Source: Bryopsis sp. KO-2023 (lineage: Eukaryota > Chlorophyta > Ulvophyceae > Bryopsidales > Bryopsidaceae). From it: a stretch of DNA of 64,000 nucleotides. The notes under the pieces are model-generated. The model was given only the letters and a program-made list of their open reading frames with translations, was not told the origin of the DNA and did no database searches. Location of the stretch: the NCBI GenBank assembly GCA_030272585.1, contig BSYQ01000007.1, positions 5,026,001 to 5,090,000 on the forward strand, in the 5' to 3' direction. The position numbers were made by a program, and so were the translations under genes. Every line of letters starts with the position of its first letter. Position 1 is the first letter of the stretch. Positions 1 to 9,560 of the stretch are shown piece by piece.

Positions 1-1567
1 TCATTAGTTCTATTTCCATAAAGCAGTCTGGTTATCGAAGAACACTGCTTTCCTCCCTTTTCTTGTGAATAAATCGCGTCTTGGTTGACCAGTTCCATTG
101 CACAGTGGTCTTCTCATGGAATGTGCTTCTGCTTTCATTCACCAAAACATCCTGCAAAATTACCCTGGCTCGATGGCATTCTTGATGCAATGCTGGTGTT
201 GGAATCTTGTCAAATTGATTGCAAATGTCCACCAAATGTTCATTTTTTCACCAAAAAACTTCTTTTAGACTGCTTCTTTTGGGCAAAAGAAGTCAAAGTC
301 ACACTCCTCCCATGTCTGTCTTTAAGGGAATCTCAATGTGGCCGACCTCATTGGAAATAATCAGGGTATTGGACCTCATTTGTCCAATATATTATAGGCT
401 AATGGACTACCACCCAGAGAACCAAACAAATTGAACAGAGATGGGGAGGGATAGGAATAGGAAAACAAAACAGAAGGGCTAGGCTGGTGCATTCCAACCG
501 AAACACCTCATAAGATCACCACAATGAATTCTCAGTAAACTTGCAAACTCGATTCTGTTGGAAATTTTAGCTCCATACCAGGTAGCTTTAATAGGTTAAG
601 GTGGTCAGTTGACCCTCCCTTTCCCTATCAAAACCTTGCCACCCAAATACTCAAAGTTTTTTGGAATTATCAGCGTCCAGGCTGAACTTGTGTTGATAAT
701 GTAAGGAGTCAGTGCGAATGAAATGCAATATCATCTATTGGAGTCTTGGGATTATCGGGCAAAAATTATGTCTCATGCATGAGGAAGATTCCAAATGACA
801 ACAGGCATCAAAATCCAAGAAAGACTGCAACAGAATGATTTTAAATTGGTACCCGACCAGTGAGATGAAACTAAACATATGCCATTGACCCCAGCAGACA
901 GATGCGCAATGCGCAGATCCCCCTTGAACAACAATTGCCCAGCCCAGGTCTATGAACATACGGGATTTCCCAAATATGCAAAAAAAAGAAAGAAAGAAAG
1001 AAATGCACATCGCATCAGAGAAAAGAGCTCCACGAACGATGGATGGCAAAAAGTCTCAGCACGTACCCTTGCCTCATATTGTTTATAGATGAGGACAAAA
1101 AACCCAAAAAAAACCACAATACTTCGCTCCACAATATACACTCACCAATCTCTCTTCGCTCAAAGACATAAAACCCACCCAAAAGGATTGGAGCAACCCA
1201 TCTGAGAAACCCCACAACCAAAGATAGCACCCCTACATCTCAAGCCTCGAAATGCTCCCCAACCCAGGCTTGTAATACTTCTCCCCCCCTTGCCCAGTTC
1301 AGGGAAAAGTCCCATCTATGATCCATACATACAATGATACAAAAGAATTTTTCGGATTGAACAAAAAGATACATAAAAACCATAGACAGAAAAAAACATT
1401 AGTCATCACCCCACAGGTTGGATCTTGTTAGCCACCTGTTCTTTCCCCCCCCCCTTTTTTCATAAAGAAAAGCAGCCCGTGCATAAAAACAGCGTAAACA
1501 ACCACAAAGTCAGTGTCCCATTTGTATGAGATCATGCATTTTCAGTAGCTATTTCAATTCTACCCCC
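1..1567. other. No gene recognised; includes 3' flank of DUR3
   Basis: I see no convincing coding exon on either strand here. Short open frames exist but none has recognisable family content or sensible splice sites. The right-hand part (about 1400-1567) must hold the 3' untranslated region of the minus-strand DUR3 gene. A C-run followed by a T-run lies at about 1446-1461. Confidence 0.45.
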
Positions 1568-3829
1568 CTACTCCATCCCCTCCTTCATTTCAACCCCCTC
1601 CTTGAAATTGGCGCCATGTGCAGTGTCATCAACAACTGGAAGGTCAGCTGGAGTCGTCTTGCCAGACACAATGTTGGTCAGGACCTTGCCCAGAGTCTCC
1701 CTTGCTTCCCACAATGGCAAGAAGATGATTGCCACGGAAGCAATGATACCCCAGATGATGGACAGGATCACCCAGAAGGTGAAGTAACCCTTCGAGAAGA
1801 CGCCAGCTGGGAGAGCCAAGAGAGGCCAGAAGATGACCAGCACAGCGGTGGCAAGGCCACCGTATCTAACCGTCCACTTCAGCGCAGCATCCATAGCCTC
1901 AAGGGAGTCTTCTCCCTCCTTAGCCAGGTGGGCATTGGGGTCATCCTCAAGCATGGTGATCTTCTTCGTCTCGCTCCAGTCAGTCACTTCCGGGGAGATC
2001 AGACTGATCACAATGCAGATCACTCCGGAGGAAAGAATGGAAGTCAAGTTGCCCACAAGCATAGGGTAGTTTCCACCCAAGCTGTCCACAGTGACCTCAT
2101 CATACTCCACTTTCGCACGGATGATCCACGCAGCCACACCCAACCACTGGCCGACAACCGCACCAGCAATCGCTCCGTAGCGAGAGCACTTGGACCAGGT
2201 CAGACTGAAGGCAATCGGAATGACAGCAGAACCAATGATCACACCCATCCCAAGGTACACCCAGCCAAGGTTCAACCCGATCTTCTGCAAGATGATGGCC
2301 AGAACTCCCATGAATAGACCCCAGACAACACAGACGATTCGGGAAACATTGATGATGTCCTTTCCGGTGGCGTTGGGCTTCATGTACGTTCTAAAAACGT
2401 CATAGGAAAACAGAGACGACACCGCAATCAACTCGGCAGATCCAGTGGATGTGACAGCCATGAACAACATGACCAGAATCAAGAGAGCACCCCCCTTGCC
2501 CATCAAATGGGTGGCTGTGGCTGGCGGCACCAGACCATCACCAGCCTCTCCAGCCGTCAATGGCAAATCGAGAGCAACAGCACCGAGTCCCAAAGAGGTG
2601 GCCAAAGAGAAGGGAACAGCAAACCAGACAGCACCTCCCAACAAGTACCCCTTGTAGGTGGCCGATGGCTTAGCGGCAATAGCACTCTGCCAGTAGGATT
2701 GATCGACAAACACAGTTCCGAAGTTTCCGACGATGTTGATGATGCCAAAGATCAAACCTCCCTCGCTCAACATGGTGAGGTACGATCCTTCCTGATTCTT
2801 GCTCACAGGGTGCACCGCCTCCACCTTCTTGAGGTTCTCAAACACCTTCGATGGGCTGCCGAGGTCCTCATGACTGACATAGATCTGGAAGATGAAAATC
2901 AACAGAGCCACGAAGATGATGGTGGTGTGAATGTACGATGCCAAGAAGGTCGCCTTCAGCCCACCCGCTGCCGTGTAGAGAATGACTCCGATGGGAATCA
3001 GGATGGCTGCCAAGTTGATGTTCATCCCGGTGAGGGCGTTCACCACAGCAGCTCCACCAAGCAACAGCATGGCTGTCACGATGATATTAGTCAACAGGCA
3101 GAAAATCAGGAAAACCATGTGGGCAACATCCCCCCATCGCGCCCGGATGATCTCCAAGACGGTGTGGCATGTGGGTGCTTTCCTCTTGACTTCGATGGCC
3201 AAAATCCCGAACAGCAACACCTGGACTGTGGCTCCAGCAGCATACCAGAACGGTCCAGAGACACCATACGTGTACGCCACGTTTGAACTCTGCGGAAGGA
3301 CACACGATAAATTCGAAGTGATTCTTTCGGCCCAAATCGAGAAAATGGGAAGAACACATTTTCAAGGTCGCAGCTGGTGGTCATCTCATTCGCTTGTATG
3401 TTGATCTTTTTGGCTGAGTGTCGTGTGTGAGTCAAGGTCCGCGCATGCGGTCCCGATCAAGGTTATGAACAACAAGCAGCGAAAGAAACACCCACGGCGA
3501 CCTGACGCCCAGTTTACCTGAAGCAACGTCGCCGCCCAAGTCCACTGGGATACGATCACGGAGGCGGTGAGTCCAGTCTTGATCGACCTGCCCGCGGTGT
3601 TGAACTGTTCCGACGTGGCAACGGTGCCGCCGAACTTGTAGTCGACGAAGACGACAATCGTCGTGAAGATGCTGAAGAACAGCCCAAAGCCTAAGACAAC
3701 GGCATAGCCAACCCCCACGCCAAAGATGGCTTCTCCGCCGAAGAAGGAGTCGATCACTTCGCCATCTTTGGGTATGTACTCTTCCAAGTTGAAGATATTT
3801 GTGTTGACGTCGCCATCCGACTTCACCAT
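1568..3829 (-). CDS. DUR3: DUR3-type urea/sodium (proton) symporter, SSS family
   Basis: Plasma-membrane high-affinity urea (polyamine) transporter of the sodium:solute symporter family. Two exons are clear: 3829-3518 and 3289-1568, with a 228-bp GT-AG intron. Joined in phase they give 677 residues, close to the family's usual 690-730. The start is the ATG at 3829; the next residues include an acidic leader and the first membrane segment. Family signatures are strong: [39 protein letters not shown] across the splice junction, then [20 protein letters not shown] and an [13 protein letters not shown] loop, which is the DUR3 order. Many hydrophobic helices follow, and the tail is short and charged (ends [11 protein letters not shown]). 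It stands alone, with no nitrogen-assimilation neighbour in the window. The family call is firm; substrate specificity is inferred from family. Confidence 0.95.
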
Positions 3830-4096
3830 GGTTGCCTACAGGACGAGGGGCTTAGACGGAGTTGGGAGGGTATGAAGGGGGGGAAATAAACAAAGCCTCT
3901 TTGCTGCTCAGCTGTGGTGATACATGGAGCGCGAAGGGTCCATGGATGATGGGCCACTGGGGTGCTGGGGGCCCACTGTCGCGTCAAATTAGTAACGTTT
4001 GCGGTCGAGAGAATCATCTGTTTGTGGTGTTTTGGTTGCACACTACGCTGATCGTCTGTATGGCCGCCTCCCCGTTCAAAAACCGAAAGTCCCTTA

Positions 4097-4537
4097 GGGC
4101 CTGTTCAGATTGAACGAACGAACGCGCAAAACCGCCCACGTGCGGCGACACGTCGGAAATTTTACGTGTTTTCGAACGAACGCGCGAACGAATCTGCATC
4201 CCGTTCGTTCGTGTTTTTTGAACGAACGAACGTGCAAATCTTACGTAATTTGGAACGAACGTGCAAACTCGCAGCCAAACCAAAACAGGGCCCCGTTCGC
4301 GCCACCGCAGACGTTCGTCGCGTCTGGAAGTGCGTCAAGCGGCGGCAAGGCACATCCCGCGCGGCCACCGCGAACTTTCGAGTTGACTCACTTCCTGTTA
4401 ATTACGAAAATGATCGCACAGCACCAAAATTAGCGTCATCACACGTTCGTTCGTGTCGTGTCGTTACTTGATCTGAACACGAACGCGCGTTCGTTCGTTC
4501 GTGAGTAAGCGCCCGTTCGTTCAATCTGAACAGCCCC
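4097..4537. mobile_element. PIF/Harbinger-type (Tourist-like) MITE, 441 bp
   Basis: The ends are inverted repeats. The left end reads GGGCCTGTTCAGATTGAACG and the right end is its complement with one mismatch (GGGGCTGTTCAG on the other strand). Both ends are flanked by the trinucleotide TTA (4094-4096 and 4538-4540), the target-site duplication typical of PIF/Harbinger elements. The inside is rich in CGAACGAACG-type repeats on both strands and has no transposase frame. It lies about 265 bp upstream of the DUR3 start codon, so it may sit in that gene's promoter region. Confidence 0.85.
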
Positions 4538-4540
4538 TTA

Positions 4541-5159
4541 CTGGTCGAGCACTGAGTTGAATGACTGAGAATGAGCAATCTTGGAAAAAAGGAGAGATCT
4601 CCTAGATAGGTTTCAGTCGAGTGTAATTTTTTATCCATGTTTTCGACACTTACGCAACAAGGCCTTCGGGTTCCGTGAGGGGGTTCTCGGAATATATTTC
4701 TATAGTGGAGTGCGTTCGGACGAGTCTGGTACTTGACGCAAGGTAGACTCTTTGGTTGCAACCGTGGAACTACACTCTTCTCCAGCTGCGAGTTGTTTTT
4801 GATCGAGATCCCTTCAGCTGCAAACCTGATTTGCTACATGTAATTAACACTTGTCCTTTCCAAGAAAACATACTTCATATCAACTAGTGTGGAAAAGAAT
4901 AGTAGTCTTGGTTGTGGGAACTTGAAGGGACTTTGGTTGGAACAGGAAGACTTTTCACAATATAAGAATGTGAGTTCGATAATTTCCACAAAGTGATAGC
5001 GATCTGCTCAAAAACTGTTTTACAACCCAACCACAACTAACAACGCACATCCAATCCAACTACTATCTGCTCGTGGAAGTGCATTGGAAAAATGCAGATC
5101 TGAAAAAAAAAAAAAAAAAAAAAAAGGGGAGAGGATTTGGTCGCGTGCGTGGGAGTCGT
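4541..5159. other. Spacer between MITE and PPR remnant
   Basis: No gene seen. A run of about 22 A lies at roughly 5103-5125. On the minus strand this follows the last recognisable PPR-gene sequence and could be the trace of a poly-T tract or of a processed copy, but I cannot decide between them. Confidence 0.4.
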
Positions 5160-5225
5160 GGGAGCACCTGAGGGGAGATATCCCATCGGCGGCGTCGCCA
5201 GCTAGCCTCCAGGGCCGACTCCAGA

Positions 5226-5691
5226 CAGAGATAGGACTTGGGCCAAAATTCTGGTCCGGCTACGGTCCGGTCCGGTTACGGTCGAGTTACGGTTCCGTAT
5301 TACGGCCGTAACTCCGTACCGTAACCGGAGTAATATGTTGTTTTTACGGTACGGAACAGGTACGGTATAGCTACGGTAGCCCCTAAATCATCGTGAAGTA
5401 GTGTGGTTCAGTGCTAAAGCGTTAGGCTGTAGTCTGTAAGGTCGTGGGTTCGAATCCCCCTGGGTTCCTTTGGGTTCTCGGGACCCTGCGGGGGTTACTA
5501 TTTACGGTTTACGGTTGGTACGGTGGTTACGGTCGGTACGGTCCGGTACCGGAGCAGTACGGAGTGGTACGGTGGTCCGGTTCCGAGCACGAAAACCACT
5601 CCGGTCCGGACCGTAACTACCGTAACCGTAAGTGACCGGAGTGGGGTTACGGTACGGTTTACGGTACCGTAACCGGAAAGTCCTATCTCTG
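5226..5691 (+). mobile_element. hAT-type MITE with tRNA-like core, copy 1 (466 bp)
   Basis: The 14-bp terminal inverted repeats are perfect: CAGAGATAGGACTT at the left and its complement at the right. They are flanked by an identical 8-bp duplication ACTCCAGA (5218-5225 and 5692-5699). An 8-bp duplication with CAGNG-type ends is the hallmark of the hAT superfamily. The interior is made of degenerate CGGTAC/CGTAAC hexamers around a tRNA-like segment. There is no protein-coding frame, so it is non-autonomous. A second copy in inverted orientation lies at 32976-33440. Confidence 0.93.
5397..5470 (+). other. tRNA-like segment (A and B boxes) inside hAT MITE copy 1
   Basis: The segment has a D-arm/A-box-like stretch (TGGTTCAGTGCTAAAGC) and a perfect B-box T-loop (GGTTCGAATCC) at tRNA-like spacing. 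A T-arm of GTGGG/CCCCC can form with one mismatch, and a D stem of about three pairs is possible. The anticodon stem is poor and I find no seven-pair acceptor stem. I therefore read it as a tRNA-derived RNA polymerase III promoter-like relic and not a functional tRNA gene. It is retained in copy 2. Confidence 0.7.
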
Positions 5692-5804
5692 ACTCCAGAG
5701 TTTCTCTTTCCGCTTGGATTCCAGCGCTGATGCTATCTTCAAAAAGGGACAACGCAATGTCAAATTTGGCGTTTTGGACCACTAGTAAAAAAACGGCCAA
5801 AATA

Positions 5805-6235
5805 CACGGTTTTTTAAGTACTGAAACTACACGGTTTGCTAGGGTTTCGTGTCCCAGGAGCATACACGTTTTGGGAAAGAAAACACGGTTTTTGAGTGTG
5901 CCATGGCAACATACACAGTTTGTGACGTCCGGAACGCTCGCATACACGATTTTGAAAACCGTGTATGTGCATACACGATTTGGGAAAGAAAACACGGTTT
6001 TTGAGTGTGCCATGGCAACATACACGGTTTGTGACGTCCGGAACGCTCGCATACACGATTTTGAAAACTGTGTATCTGCATACACGATTTGGGAAAGAAA
6101 ACACGGTTTTTGAGTGTGCCATGGCAACATACACGGTTTTGAAAACCGTGTATGTGCATACACGATTTGGGAAAGAAAACACGGTTTTTGTAGTGCGACA
6201 TCGAAACATACACGGTTTCACATATCGTACGAAGA
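5805..6235 (+). repeat. Left subterminal array of the CACTA element
   Basis: Many copies of TACACGGTTT or TACACGATTT lie here in both orientations, organised as about three units of roughly 110 bp. Each unit contains the constant block GAGTGTGCCATGGCAAC. Open frames across this array encode only repetitive peptide and are not genes. Confidence 0.9.
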
Positions 6236-6464
6236 GCAATTTCATTGCGATGGAATTATGAAATAATGTACAAAAATACTCACAATTCACAAATTTGTCA
6301 TATTTTGAAACCACCAGGAGTCGGACCTGCAAGCCCCCCATCTGGGGATAATTTCCATATCAATTTATTTACATTAATTAAATTTAATCAAAAAATAATA
6401 ATAATAATAAAAAAAAAATTGAAAAAAATCAAAATGGAATCCACAAAAAAAACTGGAAACTGGG

Positions 6465-7016
6465 TCCCAAAACTTGGATGGCCACTTTGCATGCGATGTA
6501 GGTGTTGACCATCACTTTCATCTGGATTTGCTTCGAGATGTGGTTTTCGTCTTTTTTGGTGCCTCCGAAATGTCGGAGGTTGTACCATTGGACTAGGGCT
6601 CCATGGAAGTAAGCCTGCAAACCACGAAAAGCAAACAAGTCTCAAGAATTTCCAGGCATCCTTCCGAAAGGAAAAAAATGACTGCTTGACAAGCAGGAGA
6701 AAAAGGAACCCACCTGGACAAAACAGATATATATATGTCTGTATATATATGCCGTGGTGTTCATTGGTGATTTCATACCTGCATGAGAGGTCTGACCAGG
6801 CTGATTTGGACGGCTGCCCAAACAAGGAACACAGCAATTCGAAGCTTTTGCAAGGAATCATTCGATAGCTCGTAAATTTCCACCAGGGGGTCCAGCCAAA
6901 GAATGCAGCAGGCTACCACCAACAGCATTTGGCCCTGTACCAGTGTTTTCGGCCCCAAACTGAAGGAAAGATGCTCCTTTAGCTGTTCGGGGGGAAAGAG
7001 CATCAGCTGATGGCAC
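6465..7016 (-). pseudogene. Captured TMEM161-like membrane protein gene fragment (two exons)
   Basis: Two minus-strand exons lie inside the CACTA element: about 7016-6779 and 6614 to about 6465. They are separated by a GT-AG intron (donor after CTCATGCAG, acceptor TTTGCAG). The spliced product runs through ILWLDPLVEIYELSND, LQKLRIAVFLVWAAVQISLV, RPLMQ then AYFHGALVQW, and SKQIQMKVMVNTYIACKVAI. The order matches TMEM161A/B: a membrane segment with a LW.(K/D)P motif, then a (L/M)QAY linker, then a basic stretch leading into another membrane segment. This is recalled similarity and was not searched. The N- and C-terminal parts are not recognisable, so it is a partial capture. Confidence 0.55.
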
Positions 7017-8764
7017 CTGCGAAATTGCCGTTCTTGATTTCTTCGGAATTTACATCGTAGCGATCGACTAAAATTCAAACTTGCCCCAGTGACCTTGCAG
7101 TTTTCTTGAGTTGGCATCGATGTGACCTTGAGAATTGTTTTTTCAACAGTGAACAAAATGAAGGTGATACAAAATAATAAAAGTCTTGGCTTTCAGTGGA
7201 TTTTTTTTTTTGGGGGGGGGGGGGGAGGGTGAGGAAAAACAATTTACCTGATGACAAAAAAAACAACAATAAACTGAAGGCCCGAAATCGCTTCTTAGAG
7301 TTTTGCAGCCTCAATGTAAAACATTTCAAATATAATAATTGTAACGATTATAAAACACATAACAAAAATAATAACAAGAATTACACATGCTTACATAATG
7401 TCAAAGTTTCATCAAGAAAACCAACAGAGGTCCGCATTTTGCACAAATATACGAGTGTATTACATACAGTCGTATATACAGTCGTGTTGGTCTTGTTTTC
7501 CCGGGAAAAAAACACTGCTTGGATTAACTAAAACTTCAGTTTCTGTACCTGGACTGCATGCTCTTCTCTTGTTGCAATCTTGACTACGGCTGATCCACAG
7601 CTCCTGGCGCTGTCGTAGCTGGGGGAAAGACCACATGGTTGCTTCAGATTTCAAGGATGAACATTTGAAGGAAATCATACACACACTGGTTGGACACAGC
7701 CATGTCAAAATTCTGTTTCTCTGGGCTTCATCCATGACTTACTTCAACAAAACAAATGTTGATGCATGTATGGGGATTCCTGCCCCACCAGAAAAGTGAC
7801 AAATATTGATTTCCAGTGACAAGTGGACAAGTTGCAAAAATCAACAGCCAGGCAGGGTCATTCCAAGGAGATTTCACTTGAAACACTTGAAAGATCTAAG
7901 CCCCTTTCAAATTTCTGCACAAGACCAATATGTGTTCACTGGGGTTGCTCACTTTATTCTTTGGAGTAGTTGCTCACCTGTCGAGCAGATCCAGCCGTTC
8001 AATATTGGCAGAAATGCACAGCAACAAACGGATTCTAGGGACAAGGGAAAGTTGCAAGCATTTGTCAATGTAAGCACCTGTCAGAATAAAAACTCACTGC
8101 CAAAAACTCGAAAGAAACAAAAAAGATCTCGCCAGCCCCACTGACCTGCATCAGTTCGAACCTTCAATTGACATCACTTTGGAGGAGTGGAGTCCTTCCT
8201 GTAAGCCAGACCACAAGATTGATTTTGCATCATACATTGCATGTACACATATTTTCTCGGTAGTTTAAAATTTTCAAGTCTCCTCTTTTTTCCCCTTGAG
8301 GTCATAGGTATTGGGTAATGGTAAAGCTAAGGCGAGTACAGGAGTACAGCAGTGAAGGGGGGTTTGAGCCCCCTGTAGATCCAGTCTCAGGTCACGACAA
8401 CGTTCTGATAGAGCATGGCATACCGCCTATTCATAAGGGTTTTCGCGCTGCGCTGCACCTCCGGTTCTGTCGGAAACTGGACTCTTGAAAGACGGCTCCC
8501 ACGTCACCGACTTCCGCGAAAAGCACGTTGGTCTTCAGAGAATCCATGTTCCAGGCGGGCTGACCCAGCTCGCCTCCCCGCATTAACAAGAGCGCTTCGT
8601 TCATGGCGGTCTCAGAACTGGACGTATATCTGTATGCGTGCTGCGCACAGCCTGCGCGTTCAACTCGGCCGCCGCACACCAAAAAGAAACGAATTTTTAC
8701 AAGTGAAATGTTCAACAAGACATCGTAAATCCACAGCAAAACTTGTCATGCACTCACCCTTCTC
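7017..8764. other. Internal CACTA sequence of unknown content
   Basis: This holds a G-run after T-run at about 7200-7226, an AT-rich stretch, and a GC-richer block at about 8410-8740. That block has an uninterrupted minus-strand frame (8739-8431, 102 codons) that looks exon-like in composition, but I do not recognise it. It could be another captured exon or the 5' part of the same cargo gene. A GC hairpin (GGGGGGTTTGAGCCCCC) lies at about 8356-8372. Confidence 0.4.
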
Positions 8765-9235
8765 TTCTGCATACACAGTTTCACATACACAGTTTTAAGA
8801 ACGACAAAGAATACACGATGCTGCATACACGATTTTCTATCCGGATACACGGTTTCTGACGACCTTGCATACACACTTTCTTAAGATACACGGTTTTTTC
8901 AAGAGATACACGGTTTTTCCCGAATATACACGGTTTCGAAGTGCACATACACGATTTTCTATCCGGATACACGGTTTCCGACGACCTTGCATACACACTT
9001 TCTTAAGATACACGGTTTTTTCAAGAGATACACGGTTTTTCCCGAATATACACGGTTTCGAAGTGCACATACACGATTTTCTATCCGGATACACGGTTTC
9101 CGACGACCTTGCATACACACTTTCTTAAGATACACGGTTTTTTCAAGAGATACACGGTTTTTCCCGAATATACACGGTTTCGAAGTGCACATACACGATT
9201 TCGAAAGGATACACGATTTTGAAACCGTGTATATT
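8765..9235 (+). repeat. Right subterminal array of the CACTA element (122-bp units)
   Basis: Near-identical units of 122 bp repeat about three times. The constant block GACGACCTTGCATACACAC starts near 8857, 8979 and 9101. Each unit carries several TACACGGTTT copies. The unit differs from the left array but shares the short motif, which is what a shared transposase-binding motif would look like. Confidence 0.9.
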
Positions 9236-9560
9236 GGCCGTTTTTTTACTAGTGGACGCACACAGGCACGAAAGTATTGTACACAGAAGCGTGGGGCTTG
9301 CAAGTGGCGTCCTCTGCCGCCGCTGACTTTATTTCCTGGTAATACCCGATTGCCGAGTCGCATTGCGACGCGCCGCAGCAAACAGATATAATGGCCCCGT
9401 AGAGGAAAACGTTTGGTCGAAGGGAACGCAGAGACATGGCATGGAAAATGGCTCGATGGCTTTTTTCCACGATGCCGTCCGACCACACATCATAATCAAC
9501 ATGGTGAACGCAGGTTCCCTTATCGGAAACTCAGCGACCTCAATGATGCGCCCCACTTCA

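Larger units (their letters stand above)
5780..9254. mobile_element. CACTA (En/Spm) DNA transposon, non-autonomous, 3,475 bp
   Basis: The left end reads CACTAGTAAAAAAACGGCC and the right end is its exact complement. The inverted repeat extends about 30 bp with one mismatch. The trinucleotide GAC flanks both ends (5777-5779 and 9255-9257), which is the 3-bp duplication of CACTA elements. Subterminal arrays of a TACACGGTTT-type motif sit inside both ends, as transposase-binding arrays do in this superfamily. I see no transposase-like coding region inside. The cargo includes a host-like membrane protein fragment, so it resembles a Pack-CACTA element. It interrupts a PPR coding sequence. Confidence 0.93.
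5160..9560 (-). pseudogene. PPR-repeat protein gene fragment, broken by two transposons and a frameshift
   Basis: Three minus-strand pieces form one pentatricopeptide-repeat sequence: about 9560-9258, then 5779-5692, then about 5217-5160. Each piece has PPR wording, for example RPNVFLYGAIISVCC, ASVYNTFVPVCV and FDIALSLFEDSISAGI. If the CACTA element (5780-9254) and one copy of its GAC duplication are ignored, the reading frame continues exactly through VYNTFVPVCVQNAKF. Ignoring the hAT MITE (5226-5691) likewise continues the frame (ETLE then SALEASW). A further break lies near 9445-9460, where an A-run of six puts the motif preceding RAIFHAMSLR out of frame with the upstream CGRTASWKK. PPR proteins normally bind organelle RNA and are nuclear-encoded. 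With these three lesions a functional product is unlikely unless the insertions are spliced out. Upstream exons were not found. Confidence 0.75.

Noticed and set aside
1526..3286. Plus-strand open frames of about 260 codons across the DUR3 locus
   Set aside because: They are antisense shadows of the DUR3 exons, with no family content and an out-of-character His/Asp/Arg-rich composition.
5397..5470. A functional tRNA gene
   Set aside because: No acceptor stem and a poor anticodon stem; the same segment is carried inside a MITE at two places.
5498..6341. Long minus-strand open frames of repetitive Val-Cys-Thr/Tyr-rich peptide
   Set aside because: They are translations of the TACACGGTTT array and not a gene.
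8813..9235. Regular 122-bp repeat array that superficially resembles a CRISPR array
   Set aside because: Repeats and the parts between them are both conserved, the genome is eukaryotic, and the array lies inside the end of a CACTA transposon.
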